This document shows, in pieces, positions 43,525 to 55,706 of a stretch of DNA of 64,000 nucleotides; position 1 is the first letter of the stretch; the number at the start of each line of letters is the position of its first letter. The notes under the pieces are model-generated. The model had not been told where the DNA came from. It did not search any database and saw nothing but the letters and a program-made list of their open reading frames with translations. The position numbers and the translations under genes were made by a program. This DNA comes from Thalassia testudinum (lineage: Eukaryota; Streptophyta; Magnoliopsida; Alismatales; Hydrocharitaceae), in assembly GCA_037157565.1 (NCBI GenBank), contig JAZHRO010000002.1:76248001-76312000 (forward strand). Reading direction: 5' to 3'.

Positions 43525-45544
43525 TCCTCCTTGATAAATCCATTTAGAAAGACACTTTTGACATCCATTTGAAAGAGTTTAAACTCCAAATGGGTGACAA
43601 AGGCTAGCGACATTCTAATGGATTCTAGGTGAGCTACAGGTGCATATGTTTCATCAAAATCTATTTCTTCTTCTTGATTATATCCTTGGGCCACAAGTCT
43701 ACCTTTATTTCTAATTACTTCTCCTGATTCATTAAGTTTATTTCTAAAGACCCATTTGGTTCCTATAGTGATCCGAGAGTTAGGTTTGGGAACAAGTTCC
43801 CATACTTGGTTTCTTTTGGATTGATTCATCTCATCTTCCATTCCAATAATCTAGTAGTTGTCAGAAAAAGCATCATTAACATTTTTAGGTTCTAACTGAG
43901 AAACAAAGGCTGTGAAAGCTAAATTATTGATGGAAGATCTAGTCTATACTCCTTTGGATAGTTCTCCTATCACCAATTCTTTTGGATGATCCTTCATATA
44001 GGATATATCTTTCGGTAGTTCATCCAAAATCTTCTCTTCTGGTATGTTTGATGGGTCATCTATTAGGTTATCATTATCATTTGCAGAAGATTGAGTGTGA
44101 ACTAGTGTTTCATCAAAGGATACATGTATAGTCTCCTCAACAACAAAATTCTTCTTGTTGAAAACTCTATAGGCTTTACCTCTAGTTGAGTAACCTAAGA
44201 AGATTCCCTTTGAGCTCTTAGCATCAAATTTATCAAGATTTCCTTGGTGTTGAGTATAAAACATCTACAACTAAATATCTTAAAGTAGGAAATTCTAAGT
44301 GTTCTTCCATGATAGAATTCAAAAGGTGCTATATTTAGGATTGGTCTAATCAGGAATCTATTTTAGATATAGCAAGTAGTGTTTACAGCCTCTACCCAAA
44401 AATATCGAGGCAGCTTTGACTCGCATAACATTGTACTGACACACTCTTACAGGGTCCTATTTTTCCTTTCAACTACACCATTCTGAGGTGCAGCTCTAGG
44501 GAAAGCAAATTCATGTTTTATCCCATATTGATCACAAAAATTGGAAAAAGATTCATTCTCAAATTCTTTGCCATGATCACTTCTAATCCTAATCACTTCA
44601 GATCCTTTCTCATTCTATAGTCTTCTTACAAGCTTACTAAAGACATCAATAGTTAGATCCTTACTTCTTAAGCAAGATACCCAGGTAAATTTAGAAAAAT
44701 CATCGATTATGACTAAAGAATATTTGCACCCACTTAAGCTTTCAGATTTTGTTGGTGCAAATAAGTCTAAGTGAAGTAGCTCTAGGGGTCAGTAGGTGCT
44801 AACCATCCCTTTTTGTTTAAAAGGATTTTTGGTTTGTTTGCCAACTTGACAAGAGTTGCAGACTTTGCTTTTCATGAAGTTGATCTTTGGCAGACCTTTG
44901 ACAAGCTCATATTTCACAAGTCTGCTAATGTTTCTCATGTGAACATGACCTAGTCGTCTGTGCCAAAGTATTGCCTCTTCCTTAAATGAGATAAAACATT
45001 CAAGATTGTCACATTTATCGAAGTTGACAGTATAGATATCTTTATGTCTGTTTCCTTTAAGAAGAGTTTGTTTTGTTTCCTTATCCCATATTTTAAAACC
45101 ATTTTATGTGAAAGTGATTTTATATCCTTTATCACATATTTGACTTACACTAAGAAGATTATGTTTTAATCCATTAACTAGATGCACATTATCAAAAAAT
45201 GTGGAGGAGTTACCAATTTGGCCAGTACCAACAATACAACCCTTGTGGTCGTACCCAAATGTGGTCGTACCACTTTCCTGGCAGTGGAGTTGCAGGAATA
45301 GGTCTTCCTCTTTGGTCATAGGCTTGGAACATTCATTGTCCATGATCCACCTTCTTTCTTTTCGATCCTGTCATTGGTTTGCATTTGTGAGGTCTTGGTT
45401 TGATATTTTATAGAGTGGCTTTAGATTTCTATTTGTTTCTTGATATGTCCACCTTTTATAGTCTACCTGACCTACAAAACAAGATTGCAAAAGTGCTTTT
45501 GGTACCCATTTTTGTTTGGGTCCACGGTGGTTAGCTGGTGCTGC
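43525..45544 (-). pseudogene. Copia pol, N-terminal part: protease, integrase, RT start
   Basis: Protease near 45340 reads MDNECSKPMT where copia elements have D-S-G-C-S, so the active-site glycine is lost. Integrase begins with an HHCC-type zinc region (HRRLGHVHMRNISRL, then CNSCQVGKQTKNPF) at about 44980-44830. The core follows with IDDFSKFTWV, SDHGKEFEN and PQNGVVERKN (44720-44480), carrying the D, D and E catalytic positions. The integrase C-terminus has LDKFDAKSSKGIFLGYS at 44240. RT starts with WELVPKPNSRITIGTKWVF (43790) and reaches MDVKSVFLNGFIKE at 43530, where the solo LTR cuts it. Many stops are present. Confidence 0.9.
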
Positions 45545-46964
45545 CTATTTAGGGAAGCTACCTTTCTCCTTCCTTTGGCTAGAACTAGATGCTTCATGAT
45601 CATATTTAGGTATGTAACCTAACTCAAATTTTGTAGTGCTTTGGGTTTGTGTTCCTAAGAGTTTATGTAGATTCTGACTTCCTTTAGGAAATTTAGCTAG
45701 ATCATTTAAGAGAATAGAAAAGTTTTTCTTTAACTTGTCTATGTCTATTTTTAGATTATTTATTTGTGTTTTAAGTGAAGTAATTTCAGCAGATAGTTCT
45801 TTATTTTCTAAGGCAAGCATATCTTTTTGTGTTTTTTCTTCTCCTAAGGCTTTTGCTAAGTTTTTATTTTCTACTTTTAGTGATTTAGATATGTCATGCA
45901 TCTCAAAAAATGCTTCTAATAATTCATCCTGTGAATTACCTCATTTTCTAGAGCCATAAGTCCTAGAAGAGTTTCTTCTCTGGAGGTTTCTTCTTCTTCT
46001 TCTGAACTTGAGTCTGATTCATCCCATGTTGCTGTAAAGGCCATTTTCTTCCCAGCTTTTCTGGGAAATCTCTTTTTTTCTGACTCCTTCTTGAGAAGTT
46101 GACAATCCTTCTTGATGCGTCTCTTTCACTTGCAGTTGTAGCAGATAATGGTGTCTGCTTTAGATTCTTCTCTCTTCTTTCTCTAGATTCTCTTATTTTT
46201 GAGGAACTTTCTAAACTTTCTGGAGAGGAGGACTATGTCTTCCTCTTTGTCATTGCTTGCGGAATCTTCAGACTGATGGTTGGCTTTGAGGACCATGGTC
46301 TTCTTCTTGACTCCATCTTCATGCTCCTTCATGTGTTAGAGCTGGACCTCCTAGGCCATTAGGCTTCCAATAAGATCATTTAGTTTCAAAGTAGACAAAT
46401 CTTTTGACTCTTGTATGGCTATTATCTTCAACTCCCAATCACTGGTGAGAGATCGGAGGATCTTCCTCACCAGAGCTTCATTCTTAATATCTTGGTCTAG
46501 ATTTCGTAGGGAGTTTATGATGTCCATGAATTGTGTGAACATCTCTTTGATTGACTCTCCCTTCTTCATCCTAAAAAGCTCATAAATAAAGTTACTAGAT
46601 TAACTTTGGTTTCCTTTACCTTCGATGTTCCCTCATGAGTGAATTCGAGGATGCTCCAGATCTCGTGGGCTATTTTGTAGGCTGAGACTCGATTGAACTC
46701 TGCTCTAGAAAGCCTGTAGAAGATTTCATTCGTGGCCTTCGCATTAAGCATTGCCATTTTCTTCTGATCTGGAGTAGTTGCCACAGCCTCCTTAATCTCA
46801 GGGCGTGTGTATTTTGAGGTAATGACGTCCCATACCTCAAAATCCATTGAATCTAGGAAGATTTGCATCCTAGTCTTCCAGTATTCGTAGTTCGTTCCTT
46901 CTAATAATGGAGGTCGAACTGTCGGCTATCCCTCTGCGTACATGTCAATAAATGACTTTGACAT
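45545..46964 (-). pseudogene. Copia gag
   Basis: The start at 46964 (MSKSFIDMYAEG) lies 15 bases past the primer site. The capsid-type region follows after a stop near 46928, with MQIFLDSMDFEVWDVI (46868), FYRLSRAEFNRVSAYKIAHE and IWSILEFTHEGTSKVKETKV, a UBN2-type gag. The second part (46569-46351) has MKKGESIKEMFTQFMDIINS. The nucleocapsid motif near 46130 reads C-Y-N-C, then a stop, then R-I-K-K-D-C, so the zinc-binding histidine is arginine. The C-terminal part (45901-45545) is a coiled coil (NKELSAEITSLKTQINNLKI). Confidence 0.88.
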
Positions 46965-46979
46965 CTTCTGGATAACAAA

Positions 46980-46991
46980 GCTCTGATACCA
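46980..46991 (-). promoter_or_regulatory. Primer binding site, initiator tRNA-Met type
   Basis: The minus strand reads TGGTATCAGAGC, two bases after the LTR end. This is the standard primer site of plant copia elements. Confidence 0.95.
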
Positions 46992-46993
46992 AA

Positions 46994-47533
46994 TGAGGGT
47001 TGTACCTGGATTAAAATAGTGTACTAGAGGGGAGGGGTGAATAGTATCCCTCTAAAAGAAATTTGAATAAAAAATAAATGCACAAAAGAATCAAGCATAG
47101 ATTACACCTAGATTTATAGTGGCAACCCAAACCAGGTGAAAACCACTACCTAGGCCACTCATCTTAGGATTTTCCTGACTAGGCGAAGCTAGTCAATCCA
47201 CTAATGTACTACTTGAACAAGGGTGGCACAACCTCTTTACAAACCACTTCTCTTTACAACCTAAAGAGAAGCACGACAACAACAGATCTTTCCCAACAAC
47301 TTGGGATCCATTAATCAAAAACAACAAAGTAAAAGAACAATGAACTTATGAAACCTCAATAAAAGTCAAACTAGGATTTCACCGGAGGTTTGAATCGTCC
47401 TGCTTTGAAAAGCGTGAAAACAGAAGTGTAGAATGCACTTGAAGATGCACGGTAAGCTCTTTACTTTTTGAGAGGATTTTTTTACATAAGAGTGTGTGTA
47501 AAAAGAGCTGCGTACGACCTATATTTATACTAG
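46994..47533 (-). repeat. 5' LTR of the copia element, truncated at 540 bp
   Basis: It matches 28022-28568 and stops abruptly at CTAG (47533), where an unrelated LTR-like sequence begins. A TATA box is at 47522-47529. The motif array seen in the other LTR is missing because the break lies just upstream of the box. Confidence 0.9.
47522..47529 (-). promoter_or_regulatory. Copia LTR TATA box, truncated LTR
   Basis: The minus strand reads TATAAATA. Only four bases separate it from the foreign junction at 47533/47534, so its upstream control region has been displaced. Confidence 0.6.
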
Positions 47534-47859
47534 TGATTGTCGACGACCGGTTCACACTAAAAAAGGTGTTTTAAATGTCGTTGTTGTAGTATATGTTATA
47601 AATGCAAATCGATGTCGCGTCAATTTTATTTATTTGCTTAATTTTTACTAGTTTATTCCAAGTCGTTCACTGGGAGGCAATTATTGATATACATTATTCT
47701 CTAAGTCCAAAAATATTCTTTTATTCCAAAAATGTTGATTTTATTTACAAAAATAAATGAAAGAATCAAATAATTGCATGAATTGGTTAATTATGTGCAA
47801 AAGAATGAATTAAGATACATTACAATGCTTGAAAACATATGTGCACAAACAGGCATCAA

Positions 47860-49660
47860 AACTATATATAACTACTCTATATTAATTATTTACAACTACT
47901 ATGAATAATACCAAAGTATAGGTACAAAAATAGTTAATAATATTTACTATACTTAATCATAATAATATACTAATGTCTTTAGTAACATATATTATACATA
48001 TAGTAACATATATAAGTGTTGCTAAAATCTTAGTAAAATTATATACATAACACAAGGTAAAATAACTATCTATACTAACATATATAGCAATCTACAGTGA
48101 TGGATAAATCTATTACTACAGCTCTAGTTATTTATATACATATATAAGAGCTCAATCATACCTCTATGCTATATTTATGTTACACATATATACTATATAC
48201 ATATATATTACAGTAAACATAATTTATTTATTTACATATTTTATTTAATTACATAATATGTATTTATACTATACATATATTATACACACACACATTTGCA
48301 CACAACACACACATATGTACACTAAGGCACAAGGGGTGGTTTCAACACTTAGCCGCATTTCTTCTTCCTTTCTTCTCTTTCTTTCTTAACACTTAGCTCA
48401 CTCTCTTAGATCGGTTCGGTTCAACCTCAATCAAAAAATTGAGTTTAATGGGCAGGCGACCTTTTCGAGGGATACGCAGCACCCCTTTCAAGGTGGGACC
48501 AGACCTCTATTAGGGCCATCCTAGTTATCTTAATTAGGTGCATTATTTTTGATTTAGGCTCATTAATGGGACCAATTAGGCCCTCACATAGTGCATGGCC
48601 CCTGGCCCTACACCGTACACAGTACCATTCATATGCTCATAGTATCGAGAGAGGAAAGATGAGTGTGTATAAGGGCGCTCGGCACCTGACGACTGGTGTG
48701 AGAATAACACAAATCAATTTATAAATCTGCGGGCGGATGTAAAGCCACGATGTGGCGCTAATTGGCCACATCATGGCTTTAATTGAGCGCTGCTGTGCAC
48801 AAGTGCATGTTTGATTAATCGATTTTGGCCCTCGATTTGAGGGCCATAATTTAATCTAAATTAAAATTAAATTATACGGTTACAAAGCCCTTACATAGGG
48901 CTACATAATTATGTAATTACTTTACACAAATAAGTTAGTTTATTATATAATTAAATTAGCTAAAGTTTATTGGTTATACACATTAAATTAGAGTTTAATT
49001 CATTAATTAAACTATAAATTAGTTAATTAATTATACAATTGGAATTATATAGAGTTAGTATACATAATAAATTATTTATTACATATTTTTATTATATTTT
49101 AATTTATTTACAATTAAATATTAGTTTTAGATGGTTTAACATATAAATAAACTACAAATACTATAATACAATATAAATACGATAGAAATAAGTTGAAAAT
49201 ACTTAGTATAATATATTACAAATATGCACTATAGATTATCTCAGTATTAACTTAATTTACTAATTTATTTTATTTTAACTTAATAAATTACCTAATTAAT
49301 TTAATAACTTAATTATTTACTGTAAATATAGAATTAAATGAAATTACAGGTATTATAATATTCATAATACATATATAAATATGTATACACAGTATTAGGT
49401 ACAGATATGTACATTTAACTAGGTTTATATAATTACTTAGTTATTATGCATTTAAGTTATATAATTTAATATATAATTTTATAATGCAGTTATATATATA
49501 ATAATTTATTCTAAATACTTAATTTAATATGTAGAATGCATATATAAGTTATTTATAGATGCTTTGTACATATTGTACAATATTTACATATAACTTAGGT
49601 TTAATTAATATATACAAGTATATACATTGTATGCATGGTATTTTTCAGAGTTTTTGGGTA
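47860..49660. other. AT-rich desert
   Basis: About 1.8 kb of very AT-rich sequence with many TATATA and TTAATTAA runs, apart from a less AT-rich stretch near 48300-48780. It has no reading frame of note. It may be part of the long LTR, or a separate AT-rich insertion. Confidence 0.6.
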
Positions 49661-50316
49661 TTTTTTGATTTTTATGGGTTTTATAGGTTTAACGGAGGTA
49701 GAGGATGAGAGATAAAGAGTGAGATGAGAGAGAGAGAGTTTTTGTTGTTTTTCATATTAGGTATTTTATTAAATTCTAAGGTATACTAAACTGTCGGCTG
49801 GTATGTTCTACTAAGTTGAGGGTTCAGAATATCTTAAAAATTTGCATATACTTAATAAAATACTTGATCTTACTTAAGACAAGTTTATTTTATTTTTTTG
49901 GAATTTTTATATGATTTTTATTTATACTCAAAGTTAACCAAGTAAGGCCTCAAAGAAGGCTTAAGAGTGAAACCTAAGGCCTTAAAGTGAGGTTTAGTGG
50001 CTGGAAAAGGTGTTTAAACATCTCAAAACATCCAACAAGCAAGTTACATCATTTATGAACATAAAAGCATGATTTTCTCTTTTAATTCCACTAAAATCTC
50101 ATTTTGGACAGATTTACACATGAAAGAGCTGACAATGAGATTTAAAACTTGAAATCAAGACATTCAAATCAAATTTTAAACTAAAATAGTACATGAATGC
50201 TTGATACATGAGGTTGTAACACTACATAACAAGTCAGCTCCATTTCAACTTCAAATTCTAGCTAAAATTCACGTGAATTAGGTCCTTTTCCAGCCAAAAT
50301 AGTGGCTGAATTGATG

Positions 50317-50343
50317 TAGCAGCAGCAGCTGCTGTTGCTGCTA
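50317..50343. repeat. CAG/CTG palindrome
   Basis: TAGCAGCAGCAGC is followed by TGCTGTTGCTGCTA, a nearly perfect inverted repeat of 27 bp built of CAG units. Related imperfect GCAGCAAC and GCTGCTACC pieces occur up to 50450. Confidence 0.7.
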
Positions 50344-51858
50344 TGATCAATAGCCTATGCTACTGTTCCTATTGCCAAAAAAAAAAAATGCAGCAACTGT
50401 GTAGCTGCTACCCTTTGAAAACCCAGCAACTGCTATTGCTGTTGTCGACTGAAATCAACCTGGATAAGACCTTAGAAGGTCTGACCTAAGGTACAAAATT
50501 CCCAAAAGCATTTCTGACAAATCAAACCTACCCAAAATCCTTTGAAACCAAAAATCTTTGTGTTGAAATAATCACAAACAATGATCAAGAGGTATGAAAT
50601 CCATTTCACAATCAGATCTCAAATAAAAACCCAAGAAAAACCTCATTGACCCATACACAAGACCATAGATAGTTTTATAGAAGGAAATCAATAGGAGCAT
50701 CTAAAATCACTCAAAGTAGCTTTCAAACCTTCATTAGAACTTGTCAAACCCCAATCAACTTCTGCAACTCATATTTAGGCAATTCTTGAACTCAGAAATA
50801 TTTTGATGTGAAAATTAAATGTTGCCTTGATTGGGCTGTTGATATGAATCTCTCACTGATCTGACCACCTGATCATCTTGAACACCATTGATTGGAGTTC
50901 AAGGTGATCTTGAAATCATCTCAGGATCCGTTGGGTCCATGTTCAACCTTAATGTCACTGATTATCCTTGGTCAAACTATCCAAAATAACACTAAAATTA
51001 AGTGCACGCTCATCCACAAATTCAAAACCTTGGACTCATTGCATGACACCTAATGAAGTAATTAAAAACCTCAAACAACTCAATTGAATCTGATAAAAAC
51101 CAAATGATCTCCAAATCATAAGATTGGGCATTAAAAGCAACTTTGAAAGGAATTGAGCGATTTGAGACCATAAAACCAGATCGAGGGGTCTTGGTGGATT
51201 TATGGAGTGAATGGGAGACCCCCTAGATGGGTTTTAGGCACTAATTCAGATCTAGGAACCAAAATTCCATATATGAAATTAGGCCTTGATGGATGGGTGG
51301 ATGATGGATAAAATGCGACGAAAAATCAGAAACGAATCATAAACGTTGAGAAAGCTGTATGCATCGAAATGGAGGCAGAAAAGCACCTTTCTGATTTGAA
51401 CTGATCAGAGAGGGCGGAGTGGATCTAAGCTAATCTACTCCTACCCTACATTAAACCATCACCAAGCAACTACTGAATCCATGAACTAATGCACTAATTC
51501 TACTCTACTGAATCTAAATTACACTAATAGCTACTCTAAACTACTTTTAAAAAGTAGGGAAATCCAAATCTAAAGGAGGAATGGGATGCCTGGGCTGTAG
51601 CTGGTCACTGTAGCAATGAAAGGGGATGAGGAGGTCTCCAGTGAAGAATGGGATCCCTGGATCCATAGTTGGTTGCTATGGCAATGAAATTTGGAGGGAA
51701 GAATCACCTCTGTCAATGACAGTTCTGATGGAGGTAGAAGAACTGGAGAGTGGATGAAATGATCGACTCAAGGTGGAGGGAGTCGATCGTTTACGTGTGA
51801 GCCATGCCGAAGAGATATGACGGGAATACTCGATGGAGCACCCCATTAGGATAGTCGT

Positions 51859-54576
51859 TGATGGGAACACCATCATGAGCCATAAACTAGCTTATTTTGA
51901 TCCAATCGAGTCAGTAAATGCTCCTACATAACTGCAGAGAGCCATAACTCACTGCATAATCATTCTGAGGGAAAAATAAGAAATTAAGGTTAAAACTGTA
52001 ATTTTACCATCATATCATGAATGTAGTACAACCACAGGTTTTCCTAGGGGTTAATTAAGAGTCAAATGATCCTAAAAGGCTAACAAGTGGATTAGAACAA
52101 TCAGAAAAGGGTTTGCTCGTGTTCTGAGAATTAAATGACTTTTGAAACCGTAAAAACAAACCCTCTTAATTAACTGAGATTCTGGTTGAGATAAAATTCA
52201 CCTAAACCTTTTAAAATTCATAGAAAAATATTCACTATGGTTTGAAACCTTCAATTTGACCATCAGAACTCATTTTGACCCAATAGAGTCTCAAATAGAC
52301 ATTTGCCCTAATTTGGGTTTTTGCATAAATTACTAAGTCAAAGGTGGTCAAAACCAAATCCAACTTCACCATTGGATTCCTTAGGTCCAAATTAGGATTT
52401 TACCAAAATTTGGAATCAAGATGAGTTTGTCTTGACCTAGTTTGCAACTTGGTCCTGTCAGATTACATTTATGCCCTTAACTTTCAAAATATTTTTAAAC
52501 AGACCCATAACTTTGTTGTTGTTCTCACAAAAAGGTCCCTACTGGCATTAAACCTATTCCTACTTGCTCTAGCGACCTTGATTTGGAAAGAACTCCTAGA
52601 TTTCTTGACGAATCCCTTTCAAATTTGAAAGGGAAGTTCGTCAAGAAATTCCCTTCCCTTTTATCCAAATCCCATGCCCCAAAACCTTCCCAATCTCTCA
52701 TGCGATGCATGAGAGATTTGGGTATCAAAGAAATTCCCAATTCTGGCAAGCTTTCCAAGCTCAAAACATCCTTCTGAGGTCTATAAAAGAACCTCCTGCT
52801 CAGACTATTCTCCCTACGCTTGAAATCAGCCAAGATTCCCCCCCCCCAATTCCTCTCTCTTTCTCTCCCGGCTGAAAGCTCCTCGACGTTCGGCGAGCTC
52901 CTCCATCCTTCTTCATCCTCCATTCGCAATACCATAAGTGGAGTTATCTTCCTCGTTTCTTCCTGTGTCAAGCCGTACCAGCCAGCACCCTGATCGCCTT
53001 CTTCCTAGCCATTTCCCTCTCTCCAAAGCTATTCTCTTCTCCGGTGCTGGCAACACCACAACTGGTGCCTTCTCCTTCCCACTTCGTCCGTTACTACATT
53101 CAACTGCTTCCTAAACTCTTCCTCATCACACCAACACTTTCGACATGCCATTTCGACCTGGACCACGCCTCTGCAACTCCATTGTCTTCACCTCCGGCTA
53201 CTCCTCCGACGAGCCCATATCACCACCACAGACCACTAAACCCCTCGCCGGCTACCTCAAAACCTTCACCACACCTCTCCACTCATTTCCCTCTCTCATT
53301 TCGATCCATCATCCACCGGAACACTGCCTTGAACAGACCCATTATCTCCAACATAACTGGTGACCGTCCGACCACCATCCACACCCATCTGCCACGATGA
53401 CCTCCTCTATGAACTCGCCGTGCTACGACAAACCTTCTGAGGTGTTTTGACACGGCCGGAAGGCCTTATTCTCTATTTCAGGTTCCAAGTCGGAGCTTCG
53501 TCACCGCATTGTCTTCTCCGGTAGTGTTCGTGGTGTTCTAACCATGAAGTCCCCAGGTGACACTCTCAGGCAGTGCGGACTACCTCCAGGAACATCCCCA
53601 AATGGTTAATTGGGAGCATTGACCGCTCCAAGGACGCCAATTGAAGGCCACCTGCAACTGCTGTTCGTGCGAAGAACAAGCGTGGCATTAGTGCCACATC
53701 GTGAATAGATGCCTGCGCGACCACGCATAAGTTGAATTTGTCAAGTGGGCTTATTGCCTCCGAACACGGGGTGAGGTCCCTCTCACCTGCGCACCTGCGC
53801 CTCATCCGTGACCTCTACCCGTGGACCTGGCCTAACCCGTTAACCTACCTAAGCCTCACTCCTCACTCACCACCCACTGCCGTTGAGCCTGGACCCGGGT
53901 ACGCGAGGTCCGTTAACCTGATTATCCCTGTGGCTCTGGGAGAGCGGATCCTAAAGAGAGAAAGAGAGAAGGAGAGCCTACGCAGGTAGGGGGAGGGTTT
54001 TGCTCTTGGTGAGAACCAACTAACACTTAGTCGAATTCAGAAGCTTCCCCTGTTGTGTGAAGAATGCCAGAGAGAGAAGAAGGGTTGAAGGAAGAAGAAT
54101 AATTGCAGAGACAGAGAAGGAATGTAAGAGAAGAACACAAAGAAGAGGAAGGGCCAGAGCTGAAAGAAGAAGAAAGGCAGAGAAGAGAAATAGAAAAGAA
54201 GAAGAACAGAGAAAGGCTTAAGCAGTTTAAGTTGTCTGATTAGTAAATCAGATAATTGGTTTGATCGCATTTCATACCTATATACATTGAGTTCATTAGC
54301 TATCATTATAAGGAGTATTTGGTGAGCTAAATCACCATTTTACTCTATTATTTTTGTAGTCTGACGCTGGATCCTAGTCCTACTTTATTCTGAAATAGTT
54401 TTTGTTTACAATTTCATAGCTTTCTTGTCTTAACTTGCAATTTTGAGAACTAAATTCCATATTGCTCCCTGTGTTCTACCTCGGAACTTTTTCGAGTAAT
54501 AAATTTATTTGTTTGAGCACTATTTTGGCTATACTGCAACGTGACAATTTTAAAATACCGATTTAGCACGCGAACA
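51859..54576 (+). repeat. 5' LTR of the plus-strand Athila element (2718 bp)
   Basis: It starts TGATGGGAACACCATCA and ends ...CACGCGAACA. It matches 4414-7147 along its length, including the TATA region, the AATTTGAAAGGGAAGTTCGT block near 52620 and the purine-rich run at about 54050-54220. Confidence 0.92.
52782..52789 (+). promoter_or_regulatory. LTR TATA box
   Basis: GAGGTCTATAAAAGAACC, the counterpart of 6195-6202. Confidence 0.7.
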
Positions 54577-54579
54577 TTT

Positions 54580-54597
54580 TGGCATCGTTGCCGAGGA
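54580..54597 (+). promoter_or_regulatory. Primer binding site, tRNA-Asp type
   Basis: TGGCATCGTTGCCGAGGA lies three bases after the LTR and matches the tRNA-Asp complement at 15 of 18 positions. Confidence 0.85.
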
Positions 54598-55706
54598 GCA
54601 ACGAGAAATTTAGAACTCTTGATTGGAGTTCCTGATTTGGATTCTAACTTGCGATATCTCTTTTGCTATGGTTTATTTCTAGGGGGATACATTCCAAGAA
54701 GATCAGCTGCACATTAAACACACCAGGGGTAGGTAAGTTGTAACTACTCTCTCTCTTAAGCCCCTGATTCTAAAAAGGTTAAAAGAAAAAAAATCAATTA
54801 GGGCTACTTGCATTCTATCCTTAGATAATTCATCAAGTTGCCTGATTTTGATACGTTCTATTTAGACAACAAATTCTGACCTGTGCACCCACTTGAAGCT
54901 TAAGGTATCTAGGGCTATCACATTCTTGTTTGAGCCCTAGGTACCGCATTTTTGACAAATTAAATTGGACCAAATTAGAGCCAATTAAAGATTCCAGTTT
55001 GGGGTTTTTAGAGACACACTTGCTTAATCAAGAATTGATCTTTCCAAACAATGTGTACCTAAGCCTTGGTTGAACTAATCTATTCAAGCAAAACCCTAAA
55101 ATCAGGCTCTTAAATTCATTTGAACACTAAAAGAGGGACCTATATTTTTAAGGACAAACAGGTGAAGTTGACCCACCTTATTGGGTCAACCAATCTTCAA
55201 ATTAGGTCACTTTTTGCACTCAACACATCTTAAAGTTCAAAGTGAAATCCTATGCACCCTTGCTCTTAATGAAAATTGGTAGACTTAAGAGGTCAAGTCC
55301 CCATTCTGGTCTACCTAGAACATCAGTGACAAGAGAGGTCGGGTGGGGGAAACCCTGTAACCTGTGGGGGTGCTCTACCGTGTAGGGGTCTTTGCGAGAC
55401 TCTCCCTCTTTGGCTGGCCAGGTAATTCTCAGGTGGACGGCTTTCTAACTAAGGGGTATCATCCTCCTCGAACCTCTATAGTCATCCAAAATTTTTTGGG
55501 TGTCTTGATTGTGTCCATCACATTCTACCTCTCATCTACTCCATTGGTGCATGTTCGGGAGGAGGTCTCTAAGACTATCCTTGAGGCTTCCTTTAGCTGC
55601 TCATTCACATCGAGGCCAAGCCTCGACCTCCATGTTTGTGCGACAACCCAATCCTATTGATATCTCTTCTGATTCATCTGAACCTGATTCTCCTTCATCC
55701 ATCATC
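54598..55706 (+). other. Athila leader
   Basis: About 1.1 kb without a gene, homologous to 3295-4392. The block at about 55270-55530 (with GGAAACCCTGTAACCTGTGG) is also found in element 3. An open phase upstream of the gag methionine (55509-55706) is not conserved. Confidence 0.7.

Larger units (their letters stand above)
28022..47533 (-). mobile_element. Sirevirus-like Ty1-copia retrotransposon, with three later insertions
   Basis: Matching LTR ends begin TGAGGGTTGTACC at 28022 and 46994 on the plus strand. The primer site is tRNA-Met type. The order on the minus strand is gag, protease, integrase, RT, RNase H, a long spacer, an extra gene, repeated polypurine blocks, then the 3' LTR. Extra coding downstream of pol, multiple polypurine tracts and palindromic motif arrays are known features of the Sirevirus branch of copia. 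It is interrupted by a LINE, a gypsy solo LTR (34875-37517) and another solo LTR (40715-43524). The right LTR is cut at 47533, so its target duplication is not visible. Confidence 0.9.
47534..51858 (-). repeat. Long LTR-like segment of another gypsy family (at least 4.3 kb)
   Basis: It begins TGATTGTCGACGACCGG at the copia junction. Read on the minus strand, its end resembles the ends of the other gypsy LTRs here: a CTCCCAGTGAACGACTTGG block, AATAAA-rich sequence, then ATACTACAACAACGAC and a final CA. I therefore read it as the 3' end of an LTR. No pol or gag coding is visible anywhere in it, and its other end is cut by the Athila element at 51859. Known parts are the AT-rich desert and a CAG palindrome. 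Family and full length are unknown. Confidence 0.5.

Noticed and set aside
42234..43547. Frames of 92 and 139 codons, the second hydrophobic
   Set aside because: They are within the second solo LTR. The hydrophobic frame runs past the target duplication into copia RT sequence in the wrong phase, so it is accidental.
52525..52971. Minus-strand frame of 148 codons similar to the frame at 5902-6309
   Set aside because: Both lie antisense in matching parts of homologous Athila LTRs, so similarity is by descent of the LTR. There is no sign of coding selection.
55021..55110. Telomere-like AAACCCTAAA strings
   Set aside because: Only isolated single copies occur in the window, with no tandem run.
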